Shown one piece after another: positions 24,921-36,981 of a stretch of 64,000 nucleotides of DNA; position 1 is the first letter of the stretch; each line of letters starts with the position of its first letter. Both the position numbers and the translations under genes were made by a program. Below the pieces are notes generated by a model. The model had not been told where the DNA came from, did no database searches, and saw nothing but the letters and a program-made list of their open reading frames with translations. This DNA comes from Lolium rigidum (taxonomy: Eukaryota > Streptophyta > Magnoliopsida > Poales > Poaceae): assembly GCF_022539505.1 (NCBI RefSeq), contig NC_061511.1:30886620-30950619 (forward strand), written 5' to 3'.

Positions 24921-26349
24921 TTTTTATTTGACTCATCCATTTATTATGTAGAAATGTCCATATTTGTTCAACACCTCGTCGACGACCAATTTCTAGAGTC
25001 ACCTCATCGCCCATGCGAAACAAGGCCAAGCACCCTCGAAGTTGACGAACACTCGAAGTCGCCGCTCCGACATTCCGATGCTCCATCGCGACCTGCACGC
25101 GAACCAAGACCACCACCTTCCAGGGCCACCACCCGACATACCACTGCTCGCTCTCGAGCTGCAATGCCGCACGAACCGACCACTCGCAACCCAAGCTGCA
25201 CAGAGCAATCGGTCGCAGACCACGGGCATCGCACCACCTCATCCGGGGCCGCCGCCCCGACATAATAAACTCTGACATGACCGAGCTGACTGCCTTGCTG
25301 CCCACATGGCCAAGGTCACCACCCAAGCCGTGACAAGCCGCATCTCCGCACCATAGAGATGTTGCCGCACCGCCTTCCGGGGCCGCTGTCCCAGCTCTCT
25401 GCAAACTACCTGAGGCCACCGCCTACACATCCTCCATCCTCGCCAGCATGACAACATAGCATGGCAAGCAAAGCAGCAAAGCCAAGTGAAGGTCATGACC
25501 TCGAAGACGATGCCTCCAAGAAGGGAAGCGACGAGATCACCGCTGTCGCCCGCTCCGGTCGAGGCTAGAGCTTGGGTTTTCACCCGAAGAGCACGACACC
25601 GTGAACACAGGAGAGGCAACAACACCACGACGATGACTCCAAGAAGGGGAATGACGCCCCGAGGCGTCACCATCGCCGGCACCGACCGGAGTCGGGCTGA
25701 GCTTTCACCCGGAGAATGCACCCTCCCACCGAGGCTTCCTTCACCGGCAGGGCAGCCAGAGCACGCTATCCCGCATGCCATCACTATCGTCCATCGAACC
25801 CACCATTTGTGGCACCTCCCGCTGGCCACAAGATCTGGCACAGTCCGCACCGACACCCCCGCATAGCCCCCAGCAGCCTCCACACCGCCACCCCTGCAGA
25901 CATCGTTGCCGAGCCCTCCCCGACCGCTGAGACATGGCCCAGCCCACGCCACAGACCGCCGTTAGTGCGCATGTCAAGCAGAAGATCTGGCCGCGCCCGA
26001 TCTACCGATCCCTGCACAACCCGTTGTCCACCCACGACCACTGGCGCCTCCATCCCGCTGAGGGAGAGCACCGTAGCTTCCCGGGACCACCGCCCCAGCT
26101 TCCCCGCGCTGAAGAGATGGTCATCGTCGTCCCAGTCACTCCAACCAGACCACCAGCGCCACCTCCACAGATCTCGAGCACCATGAGCCCCTTTGGAAGC
26201 CGGGCCCGGCGCCACCGCGGCAAGGGCCGGCGGCAGCATCAGCGATGGAGGAGGGCGGGAAGAGGGGCTAGGTGGTAGCGGAGTGCTCGGCCCCGGTGAC
26301 GCTTGGTGCGACACGGGGGGGGGGGATGCGTTGTTCTTTGGTTTTCTGG
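24921..26349 (-). mobile_element. Non-LTR retrotransposon insertion, 1.43 kb, with 14-bp target duplication
   Basis: The 14-mer tacactcctgctat occurs at 24907-24920 and again at 26350-26363. Between them lies a GC-rich block unlike the flanks. It begins with a short T run after the left repeat, that is, a minus-strand poly-A tail, as expected for target-primed insertion in minus orientation. The start of the element, read on the minus strand, is a CCCTCTTCCCGCCCTCCTCC-type leader, and a poly-G run lies near its right end. Frames of 70-237 codons exist on both strands, but none shows reverse transcriptase or endonuclease motifs. It is therefore a non-autonomous or internally deleted LINE-like copy. 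A retroposed host transcript is the alternative. Confidence 0.75.
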
Positions 26350-26828
26350 TACACTCCTGCTATCAAACATACACATGCACCTTTTATTTTGACACTGAAC
26401 GTAGCGATTCCATTACTCGGTCACAGGTCATCAACACAAACACAAGAACTTTGTTATATAGTTGTCCTAATTAACACATGACAATCCGTCAACCCGTACG
26501 CCTTACGTACTTTTCGTGTACTACGTATATACATTGTGATTTTGTAATGTAGTCTCCATGTATAATAACCTTCTCACTTACCGTACTATATATTTCGACC
26601 CCTACTAGGGCGACAAGGGAGGGTCGTGGCTGCTAGTGCAAGGGGTAGGAACTCCGTGGGTAAGAGACCATGATTGTGAGTATAATATTTGAATACAATT
26701 TCTAAGTGTATTTTCAACTTCTTTGGACTACAATCCAGGCTCCCACAAGACCTCCCCATCACATATTGTGGACTTTCCATCTCGAGAGACTAGCTCATAT
26801 CTCCTCCTGGTCCTTCCCCAAATTGAAA
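26350..26828. other. Short unassigned stretch before the tandem array
   Basis: AT-rich, with no frame or repeat of note. Similarity to the tandem array begins at about 26829 (aactagagttgatgg). Confidence 0.4.
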
Positions 26829-29800
26829 GAACTAGAGTTGATGGAACCCGTGCACACTGATAGAAGAACACCTATGCAGCGTAATCCACGTAACTGTCCC
26901 GCACGCTACCTCTCCAGGAAGCCTTGGGATTCCTCGTCGTCTCCCGCCGATGTCGTTGGAATCGGGCCGGATTTGAACTACACGTCCACTTTTTATCGCC
27001 CCTGATTTACTATAAAAATATTTATTAGATTCGGAACGCGTCATTTTATATGGCTATCTTTTTTGGTTCCCCCGCTCCTCTCCCAATAGGAGCACCGCCA
27101 CGCTCGACGCGATGAAACTTGACGTCCTTTGCATCCCATTTTTTAGCACAACTAATAAAAAAACATAAAAACATGAGACCTTCGTGAGGCATCATTTTAT
27201 GTGACCCAATTGCGAGAAAAAAAATTAAAACTAGGAATACGGTAGGTATTCGGAAAAATATTCACGAAATGAGCTATCACCTACGAATTTCTATGGCTTT
27301 TAGGTCAAACATGTTAGGTTATGACCAACGGTCCTGTATAGTTCGCCGAAAGGAGACCATACCTTGCACATTTGTGTACCCTAGGACAGGAATCAACACC
27401 GTGTGCTCGGTTTTGGCGTCAAGGCCACGGAAAACCTGTTTTGTTTTCATTTTCTGAGTACCAAAGCAAGTTTTATTGTGAAGTAGATACATGGGGTGCA
27501 AACTAGCTAGGGTTGACGGAAACCCTTCCATGGCGATATAAGAACACTTACGCAACGCGTTCCACACAGCCGGATCCCCCACCGTCTCCCACCGATAAAG
27601 TTGGAATCGGGCCGGATTTGAACCACATGTCTTCTGGAAAAAATCATTTTTGGCTCCGGAACGGGTCATTTAGTGTGCCTATCTTTTTCAGGTTTGCGCG
27701 TCTACCAATAGGAGCACCGCCGCGCTCGCTGTGGCGAAATGGGATATCTGGTGCGGCCCATTTTTGAGCAATACTAATCAACAATTCCGAAAAATGTGAG
27801 ACCTTGGCAATGTGTCATTTTATATGACCTAGTTGTGAGAAAAAATCAAACTGTTGGAATACATCAGTTATTCCGGAAAAACATTTACCAAATGAGCTAT
27901 AACCTACGGAGTTATAAGGCTTTTAAGTCAAACAGACTAGGTTATGGCCAACGTGCATGCATAGTTTACTGAAATGAGACCATACTGCGCACATGCGTTC
28001 GACCCGGGATAGGAATAAATGATGTGTGCGGTGTTTTCCATCGTGGCCACAAAAATCCCCTTTCCATTTTCCAAGTGACGAACAGGTTTTTTTTGTGAAG
28101 CGGGTATAGGGGGCGCGAAATAGGGTTGAGAGACACCCGTGCACAACTATAGAAGAACACCTACACAACGCGTTCCACACACCTGACGTGCATGCTACCT
28201 CTCCGAAAGCCGTAGGATGCCCCCACCGTCTCCCACTGATGTCGTAGGAATCAGGCTCGGATTTGAGCTACGCACCCACTTTTCCCTGCCCCTTGATTTT
28301 CTGGAAATTTTTTTAGCTCCAAAACGTGTCAATTTATGTGCCCATCTTTTTCAATTTTGCGCGCCTCCCAATAGGAGCACCGCCACGCTCGACGCGGCAA
28401 AACGGGATGTACGGTGCGTCCCATTTTTTGTACAACTAATTAAAAAAATAGAAAAATGTGAGACCTTAGCGAGGCGTTATTTTTCATGATCCAGTTGTGA
28501 GGAAAAAAATCAAAATTGCAACACGGCAGTTATTCTAGAAAAAATTCATGAAATGAGATATCACCTATGGAGTTATATGGCTTTTAGGTCAAACGGGATA
28601 GGTTATGCCCAACGGGCATGCATAGTTTGCCGGAGCGAGGCAATACCGTGCACATGCGTGAGCCCTGGGAGGGGAATAAATGTTGTGTGGGGGGTTTTGC
28701 CTTCGTGGCCACGGAAAACTCCTTTTCCATTTTTCCGAGTGCCAAAACGGTTTTTTTGTGAAGTAGGTAAAGGGGTCGCGAGCTAGGTTAAGTGAAACCC
28801 TTGCACAACGATAGAAGAACACCTACGCAATGTGTTCCACACACCCATGCCACGCGCTAGCTCCACGGGAAGTCGTAGGATCCCCCGCCGTCTCCCGCCG
28901 ATGTCGTTGGAATCCAGAGGAATTTGAACTACGCGTCCAATTTTCCACGCCCCTGATTTTCTAGAAAAATCATTTTTAGCTCCGAAACTCGACATTTTAT
29001 GTGCTCATATTTTTCGGTTTCATGCGTCTCCCAACACGAGCACTGCCGCGCTCGACGCGGCGAAACGGGACTTCGATGTGTCCCATTATTAGCACAACTA
29101 ATTCGAAAGAAAAATGTGAGACCTTCGCAAGGCATCATATTATGTGACCGAGATACGAGGGAAAACATTCAAGAAATAAGCTATCACCTACTGAGTTATA
29201 TGGCTTTTAGGTCAAACAGCTTGGTAATGGCGAACGAGCATGCATAATTTCTAGAACGAGGCCATACCGCGCACATGCGTTTGCTCTGAGACTAGAATCA
29301 ACGAAGTATGCAGACTTTTTCCATCGTGGCCACGGAGAACCTCTTTTCCATTTTCTGAGGGCCGAAACAGGTGTTTTTACGAAGCAGGGCTAAGGGCGCG
29401 AACTAGGGTAGAGGGAAACATGTGCACAATGATAAAAGAACACATATACAATGTGTTTTGCACACCCGCCCCGTGCGCTATCTCTCCGGCAAGCCGTAGG
29501 ATCCCCCATCGTTTCACGCCAATGCCGTTGGAATCGGGTCGGATTTGAACTACGTGTCGACTTTTCCCTGCCCCTGATTTTATGGAAAAATCATTTTAGC
29601 TTCAGAACGTGTCATTTTTTGTACCCATCCTTTTTGGTTCCATGCGTCTTCCAACAAGAGCACCACCGCGCTCAACGCGACGTAATACTATGTTCGATGT
29701 GTCCCATTTTGAGCACAACTAATTCAAAAAAATCATAAAAATATGTGACCATCGCGGGGCGTCATGTTATGCGACCTAGTTGCGAGGAAAAAAATCAAAC

Positions 29801-32329
29801 TTGGACTACAACATTTATTCCTGAAAAACATTCATGAAATGAGCTATCACCTACGAAGTTATATGGTTTTTATGGGGCTAGGTTATGTCCAACATGCAAG
29901 CATAGTTTGCCGGAACGAGGCCATACCGCGCACATGCATGTGCCCTTGGAGAGGAATCAACAATGTGTGCGTGGTTTTGCCATCACGGTCATGAAAATAA
30001 GTGTTCCATTTTCCGAGTGCCGAAACGGGTTTCTTTTGTGAAGCATGTACAAGGGCGCAAACTAGGGTTGACGGAAAGTTGTGCACAACTATAAAAGAAC
30101 ACATACGCAACACATTCCACACACCTTCCCCAGGCGCTAGCTCTCCATGAAGCCATAGGTCTCCCGCCGATGTCGTTGGAATCGGGCGAATTTGAACTAC
30201 GCATCCACTTTTCCCTACCTTTGATTTTCTAAAAAAAAAATCATTACCTCGGGAACACATCATTTTATAAGCCCATCTTTTCTGGTTTCACGCGCCTCCC
30301 AACTGGAGCACTGCGGCGATCGACGCTGCGAAATGGGATGTCGATGCGTCCCATTTTAAGCACAACTAATTCAAAAAAAAATTCAGAAATATGTGAGACC
30401 TTCGCAAGGCGTCATTTTATGTGACCAGTTGCGAGGGAAAAAAATTCAAGAAAAAATATATCACCTACGAAGTTATATGGCTTTTAGGTCAACAGGCTAG
30501 GTTATGGCCGTTGGGCATGCATAGTTTCCGGAACGAAACCATACCGCGCACATGCATGTGCCCTGGGACTGGAATCAACGCAGTGTGCAGACTTTTTCCA
30601 TCGTGGCCACGAAAAACCCCTTTCACATTTTCCGAGGGCCGAAACAGGTTTACGTGTTTCACACACCCGCGCCGCGCGCTATCTCTCCAGGATGTCGTTG
30701 GATTCCCCGTCGTCTCCTGCCGATGCCGTTGGAATAGGGCTGGATTTGAACTACGCGTCCACTTTTCTCCGCCCCTGATTTTATGGAAAACTCATTTTTT
30801 GCTCCAGAACATGTCATTTTGTCTGCCCATCTTTTTCGGTTCCGCGCGTCTTCCAACAGGAGCACCGCCGCACTCGACGCGGCGAAACGGGGCGTCGATG
30901 CGTCCCATTTTGAGCAAAAATAATTCAAAAAAATCAGAAATATGTGAGACCTTCCCAAGGCGTCATTTTATGTGACCCAGTTGCGAGGGAAAAACATTCA
31001 ATAAATTAGATATCACCTACAAAGTTATATGGCTTTTAGGTCAAACGGGATAGGTTACGGCCGATGGGTGTGCATAGTTTCCAGAACGACGCCATACCAC
31101 GCACATGCATGTGCCCTGGGACTGGAATCAACACAGTGTGCAGGATTTTGCCATCGTGGCCACGGAAAACCCTTTTACATTTTCTGAGGACCGGAACAGG
31201 TTTACGCGTTTCACACACCCGCCCCGCGCGCTATCTCTCGGGGAAGCCGTAGGACCCCCCGTCATCTCCTGTCGATGCCATTGGAATCGTGCCGGATTTG
31301 AACAACGCGTCCACTTTTCCCCGCCCCTGATTTTATGGAAACTCATTTTTAGCTCTGGAACGTGTCATTTTGTGTGCCCATCTTTTTCAGTTCCGTGCGT
31401 CTTCCAACCGGAGCACCGCCGTGCTCGACGCGGCAAAACGGGACGTCGATGCGTCCCATTTTGAGCACAGCTTATTCAAACAAAGCAGAAATATGTGAGA
31501 CCGTTGCAAGGCATAATTTTATGCGACCCAGTTGCGAGGGAAAAACATTCACGAAATAAACTATCACCTACTGAGTTATATGGCTTTTAGGTGAAACATG
31601 CTAGGTTATGGCCGACGGGCATGCATAGTTTCCGGCACGAGGCCATACCACGCACATGTGTGTGTCCTGGGACTTGAATCAAGTAGTGTGCATGCTTTTG
31701 CCATTGTGACTACAAAATACCCCTTTTCCATTTTTCGAGGGCCAAAATGGTTTTTTTTACGAAGCGGTCAGGGGCGTGAACTAGGGTTGAGGAAAATCTG
31801 TGCACAATGATAGAAGAACACCTACATAACGCGTTTCGCACACCCGCCCCGCACGCTATCTCTCCGGGAGGCCGTAGGATCCCCCGACGTCTCCCACCGA
31901 TGTCGTTAGAATCGGGTCAGATTTGAACTACGCGTCCACTTTTCCATGCCCCTGATTTTATGGAAAAATCATTTTTAGCTCCGGAACATGTCATTTTATG
32001 TGCCCATCCTTTTCGGTTCCGCGCGTCTTCCAATAGGAGCACCGCCGCGCTCGACGCGGTACGTTCGATGTGTCCCATTTTGAGCGCAACTAATTCAAAA
32101 AATAATAAAAAAATGTGACCTAGTTGCGAGGGAAAAAAATCAAACTTGGAATACGACATTTATTCATGAAATGAGGCTATCATCTACGAAGTTATATGGC
32201 TTTTAGGTCATATGGGCTAGGTTATGGACAACATGCATGCATAGTTTGCCGAAACGAGGCCATACCCGCGCACATGCATGTGCCCTGGGACAGGAATCCA
32301 CGATGTCTGCGTGGTTTTTTCCATCGCGG
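26829..32329 (+). repeat. Satellite-like tandem array, nine monomers of about 550-660 bp
   Basis: A landmark resembling ttggaatcgggccggattt recurs at 26956, 27601, 28245, 28907, 29528, 30176, 30729, 31281 and 31906, giving spacings of 645, 644, 662, 621, 648, 553, 552 and 625 bp. Other landmarks keep the same order in each unit: cattttatgtg, ggagcaccgccgcgctcgac, gcacaactaattcaaa, tatggcttttaggtc, ggttatggcc, cataccgcgcacatgc, gaagaacac. Monomers differ by roughly 10-20 percent. The array ends abruptly at about 32329 where an unrelated CG-rich element begins. Long frames on the plus strand reflect low stop density and change phase between units. I do not recognise the family. It could be a true satellite or the internal tandem repeat of a large transposon. 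Confidence 0.92.
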
Positions 32330-33030
32330 GACTGAAGGCCCTCTCTCCACTAGTAACGTCATCGGAGCTTCTTGTCTGCTTCCGGCGCGTCCTAGGGTTT
32401 GTGATACCCGCTATATTGTTCTAGTGGCAAGAGCAGCAACATGTGGGAGGGTAGACCCTAGGAATCCGGAGTGCTGCTGCTTTGGTGGTTTTGCACGCCA
32501 CATGGTGGTGGCTCTCGGTCCTCTTCGTCCAAAGGTTGAAGAATAAGGTCTAGGCGGGCTCCCACAATAAGTGTGGGAGTATCGAGTGCTTCTTCTCCGT
32601 TGCTCCCCTTTCTCTTGGCCGTCTGTGGAGGTGAGGCAGACGAAGGGAGCGTGTGGTATGCGCTGATGCTGGAAGACGACATGGGTCTGCGAGCTGCGAC
32701 TGTTCCATGGAGAAGCTCAACAGGGGACTCGTGATGGCGGTTGATGTCTTTCCCCTACGTCTTATGGCCGAACAGTGTCGCTCCTGAGCCACAAGATGGT
32801 TGCTCCTCTTCCAGGCGAGAAGCCGATGTGGAGGTTATTCGTCCTCTCCTTAAGAGCACTATGAGGCGCCGGTGCTCCAATTGGTTCATCCCCGGTAGCA
32901 GCATAGTTGTCTCGGCCAGAGTTTGGACTTCGTCTTTGTAGTGTTCTATGACTCGATTGCTTTTCCTTTATATGTTATAGGGTCCTTTCTGTAAAACTCC
33001 ATGTTTAGCTTTAGTGTTTATTTTCATTTC
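32330..33030 (+). mobile_element. LINE-like 3' region (plus orientation), truncated
   Basis: This moderately GC-rich block starts at the edge of the tandem array and ends in a T-rich untranslated-like tail (ttatatgttatagggtcctttctgtaaaactcc and on). Its phrase style (gtggtggctctcggtcc, gaggcgccggtgctcc) resembles cereal LINE 3' untranslated regions. No reverse transcriptase frame and no target duplication were found. The assignment is from general appearance only. Confidence 0.4.
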
Positions 33031-33819
33031 GAGAACCACCACCTCCGAAAATTGTGACCCAGCACCTTCGCGACACTCTCACGCTATGCATCTCTCCCCC
33101 CTCCATGAAATGAACAATTCATTAACCTATTTTGCTCATGAAATGATATGAATTAATTGTTTCATTGAATAAATTAATGACTCAAGAAATAAAACAACAA
33201 TTGTATTTTCCCTATATTTGGGTTTGGCGAGTCGAGTTCGTTTTGTTATGGCATGTGGCATTGTTTACAATACTAATTATAATTGGTCGATCAATTCCCC
33301 ATCTATTTTTTTAATGAAAATACTATTTGTAGGTATGATGATCTGTATTCTTTTCGGTTATTATTTAGTTTAAGTTAAAAGATAATTTACATCTAGTTAT
33401 TTTGAATTTTCTAATCTCTTGGATGCTAATCTTTGCACGCAGGAAAAATATAGAGGATCAAAGTGAAGATAGAACATGACTTTTCTATGTATGATAACAA
33501 GTACTACTAATTCATTTGTCGATCAAGCTAACTAGGCGTGGGTAGTAGTTAAACTAGTTGTTTTGCACGTGCATGTATTCGTGCAATTGTCCATCAGCAA
33601 TACTTGGTGTTGAAAGGCTGCTACGTGTGCTTGCTACCACATGGTGGCCTACGACCCCTACGTTTCATAGCTCGCGTCACATGTATCGTTTGATTCCTAT
33701 AAATAGTTGCCGCTACACCATGCATTCCTCCTACCAAACACACAGCATCCGTCGAGAGAGATTACTTATTTGGTCCGTCAAAATGATGCTTCTAGAAAAG
33801 TTACGAATGTGATTCAACT
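33031..33819. other. AT-rich intergenic stretch
   Basis: No gene seen. Toward 33600-33800 the composition becomes balanced, and a short frame without known motifs (33558-33812) is present. Confidence 0.35.
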
Positions 33820-34760
33820 AGGGCCGACTCACCACAAAGTCTAGGATCAAAGCGTGAGCTGCAAATAAGGCCGATTTCTCCAATGACGTTGGCTGGTATT
33901 TTCCCAAACAAGGATCATATGCTTGTAGAGCATTGGCTTTCGTGTGTACGTAGCCGGGTAAGTAGTAGAAGAGCAACTTTCCACCGGGACGATGTAGCAC
34001 TCTCAAAGGCACCACCAAACTGGTGGCCATATCCATCGTTTAAGCTTTGACCCAAGTATTCTTGTTGGAATCAACCAAGATCCATATAATTGTCACACCC
34101 GCCATTGTCTGAAACATGCATGCATATGGCACCATTGAGCTCGGCTATGTTGTTGGTGTGGTCACCCTCTAACCGGCGGCTCTCGGCGGTCCTTTCACCA
34201 CCTTCCACTCCTCACTCTCGAGGTCGAAGCAGAGCACATCCTTCTCTTTGATCTAGAACAAGAAGTGTGAGGCACCACTGACGGTGAGACCGGAGCTAAA
34301 ACCATAACAGTAACAAACCATTGTCGGATGTGATTGTGTTGCCTCCAGTCAGCCCAGTCTCCCTCTCCTACACTAATCGAGGAACTCGAAAGAATGATGG
34401 TCGGTGGGAGTCTTTTGCGAAGCTGAGGCGTTGAAAGACCTTGCACACGCCGGACCGGGCGGTACGTCCGAAGGAGAATTGATCTCCAGAGGCCCTCCTT
34501 AGCGGATTTCGAATAATCCATGAAGAGTGTTTCCCCTGTGGCTAGCTAGGTGAAACGGGTGCCGAAGTTGATGCCGACGCGGTCGCCCGTGGCAAGACCT
34601 GGACGTCCCCTCCCACCACAAGTCCACGACCCTTACGACGGCGCCCTCCGTGTCCATCGGCTACAGGGCCTGCTGCGCTCGCAGGCCGTCTTGGTGACAA
34701 GGAGTGGCTCGGCCTGGGACCTGTTCGTGGCAAGGAAGACGGGCTCGAAGACGAGGGCAC
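33820..34760 (-). pseudogene. Decayed F-box protein gene (F-box-associated region only)
   Basis: On the minus strand, pieces in successive frames give a recognisable F-box-associated domain: FEPVFLATNRSQAEPLLVTK (about 34740-34680), then KEKDVLCFDLESEEWKVVKG (about 34240-34200), GDHTNNIAELNGAICMHVSD (about 34165), SNKNTWVKA (about 34070) and DMATSLVVPLRVLHRPGGK (34035 on). The typical order (initiator stretch, FDLESEEW, AELNGAICM, WLVDSNKNTWVK) is kept. At least two in-frame stops and two frame changes separate them: a TAG sits in place of a sense codon just before IKEKD, and a TAA in place of the expected Tyr after WVKA. The N-terminal F-box itself was not found. In life such proteins act as SCF ubiquitin-ligase adaptors; this copy cannot. 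Confidence 0.7.
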
Positions 34761-34869
34761 GCCAAGATCGATGACAGCTGGTCGCATGGCGGCGGAGCCA
34801 AGGTTGATCACGACAGCGCCATTTAGACACTGGTGGTGGAGACGCCATGGCACCACGCGGGCTCGACAA

Positions 34870-36132
34870 GGAACTGATCCGTGGAGATTACCTTCTTTTT
34901 TTGAACTTGGAAAGAGATTTCTTTGGTAATTTGCAAATAAACCATTGGATGGCAGCGCGCGGGCTTAATCGGTGAGCTGAGAAGTCGAACAGATTGATAT
35001 CGTGGGTGGCAGTTGCCGTAGTCACATCGTATCGTATTGGAAATTTGGAGACCTCACTGATGCCCGGTGGTTGATTTTGGTATGTACGTGCAAAACTTGG
35101 GCAGGTTACCCACGAACGATAAGGGATTAGGGTGGGGAACGATGACTTTCCAGCGCGATCGAGAGCAACAATAGAGCGAAAAGAAAAGATGCACATGCAA
35201 ACTCGATCGATCGCCTCGCTGCGTCTGAAGCCAAGTCTCTTCTAGCTTTCCTTCTTTTCTTTTCTTTCGCGTGTTGCCTATTTGATCGATTAGCACCTAC
35301 TTTCCACTCAATCAAAGTCAGAGAGGAGGAAGATCGATCGCTTCAGACGAGCTCAGAAAACGAGCCAATTCATCTCTCTCTCCCTCCTTTTCTCTCTCTC
35401 TCTCTTACCAACAAACGTGACTAGCAAATTCAATGGAATTCATCCATTCTTTCAGCAGCATGACAATAATCCTAGCTCCAACGCTCTGTCCATCTTTCCT
35501 TTTCACCCAAGGAAATTCTTCTTGCAGGTTAATATACCCAATTTATAACTTTACCCCAATTCCTGGACATTCACATCAAAGATCAAATACTAGCGGATAT
35601 ATATATCGTCATATCATTACAAGACGTTTGAATGCAGAGTTCAGCTCTTCCATCACACAGCGTCTCAAGCATCAAACACAAATGGAAGCCATCAACCAAT
35701 CAACCAATAAAGATTACAAACCATTATCGCGCAGAGGATTATTATACAAAAAAAAATGTTACAATACTGCTAGTCAACTCAATATATATAGGGCAGCAAA
35801 ATAAACTGAACTGATAATAAAATTATCCAAGGCACGAGCGTATCTTGCTTGGAGCACACACCACAATGCATGCCAATATGTGCTCAACCAAAACAGAAAA
35901 ATCGCTGCTACTCACCCAGCAAGCTAGCAGCCTCTCCGTTGCTTTGGAGGGCCAACTTCTGTCCCCCATCCAACTAGATCCATCAGCATGTTATCCGCCG
36001 CCACCAACCTCCTTCCCGTCATCTGCTCCATACATCGGCCTGCCAAGAATCACACATCAGTATGTTGTTGGAACAAGCAAATAAAACAACCTACTCATGA
36101 ACGAACCACATTGACTGACAAGTCAATCTCTA
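34870..36132. other. Intergenic stretch with CT microsatellite
   Basis: Contains a (CT)n-rich tract at 35373-35408 and short frames without motifs. A gatcgatcgat-type run lies at 35200-35215. No gene is supported. Confidence 0.35.
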
Positions 36133-36620
36133 TACAAGAGATGGCATGCCAACACGCCACTAGATGAGAAATCACGGCATATTTCTGTCAGCAAACCCAC
36201 CAACACATCAGCAGAAGTATATCTAGACAACAAAACAATGCCAAGTTCTGAAATTTCATGGCACTGCCAAAAAAAAATTAGAAGGCTATTTCGACTCAAA
36301 CACTCAAGCCAATACGAACCAATCAGAAGCTACAAGAATCCAATGGTAATCACTACAAGCTGCGGAAGATCAAATTTCCAGGTTTAAAGTATTTGGAGAC
36401 CATGAAGTTATATAACAGGATGACAGGTTCAAAAATGGCATCCCTCGGCAACACTGCAACAATTGTGGCTGATGTACTTATAGTTACAAACATGGCCAGT
36501 CAACAAAATGACAAACATGTTGCATCGAGTTTTAATGAGCTACTCCAAACAAGCATAGATCCATTAGCTAGGCTAGCTGATCATCACAAACTTGGCAGGA
36601 AAAATTGAATGTTGCCAAAG
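36133..36620 (+). repeat. Extra partial copy of the duplicated segment's first part
   Basis: The passage from ctagatgagaaatcacgg through ctagctgatcatcacaaacttgg repeats, at lower identity, the passages at 37003-37640 and 20-690. It lies about 850 bp upstream of copy 2 in the same orientation, so the unit was amplified locally as well as at a distance. Confidence 0.75.
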
Positions 36621-36981
36621 TGGATCTAGCCAACCGGCTACCTCAGCCAGCTTGTGTAGTTCTGAACATGGAAAAGCACCCAAAATTTCAAAATGGATGT
36701 TCCCACCTTTTCACACAGTCATGATTGGGCTCAATGCAACTACGACATTTCAACTGAAGTTACTGTGCAAAAAAAATAAAAGCTCCAACAACAGCCCAAC
36801 ATCACCACTTTACCTACTACACATATCCGTTAACTTCAGAAAGAAAAGGGACAAGGCAATGATAGTGCTAACTTCAGAAAAGGAAGGGACAAGGAAATGA
36901 TAGTGTACCCATCAGTTCAAGTATGATAGAAACATGAATAATGTACATAAAGCTAAACTAGGGAACACGGGAAATTACTTA

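Noticed and set aside
25239..25952. 237-codon minus-strand frame inside the non-LTR insertion
   Set aside because: GC-rich with overlapping long frames on both strands and no reverse transcriptase, endonuclease or zinc-knuckle motif. Treated as untranslated element sequence.
27513..31464. Several long plus-strand reading frames (up to 184 codons) in the tandem array
   Set aside because: They switch frame from monomer to monomer, have no shared start or stop, and follow from low stop density in the repeat. No protein motif is visible.
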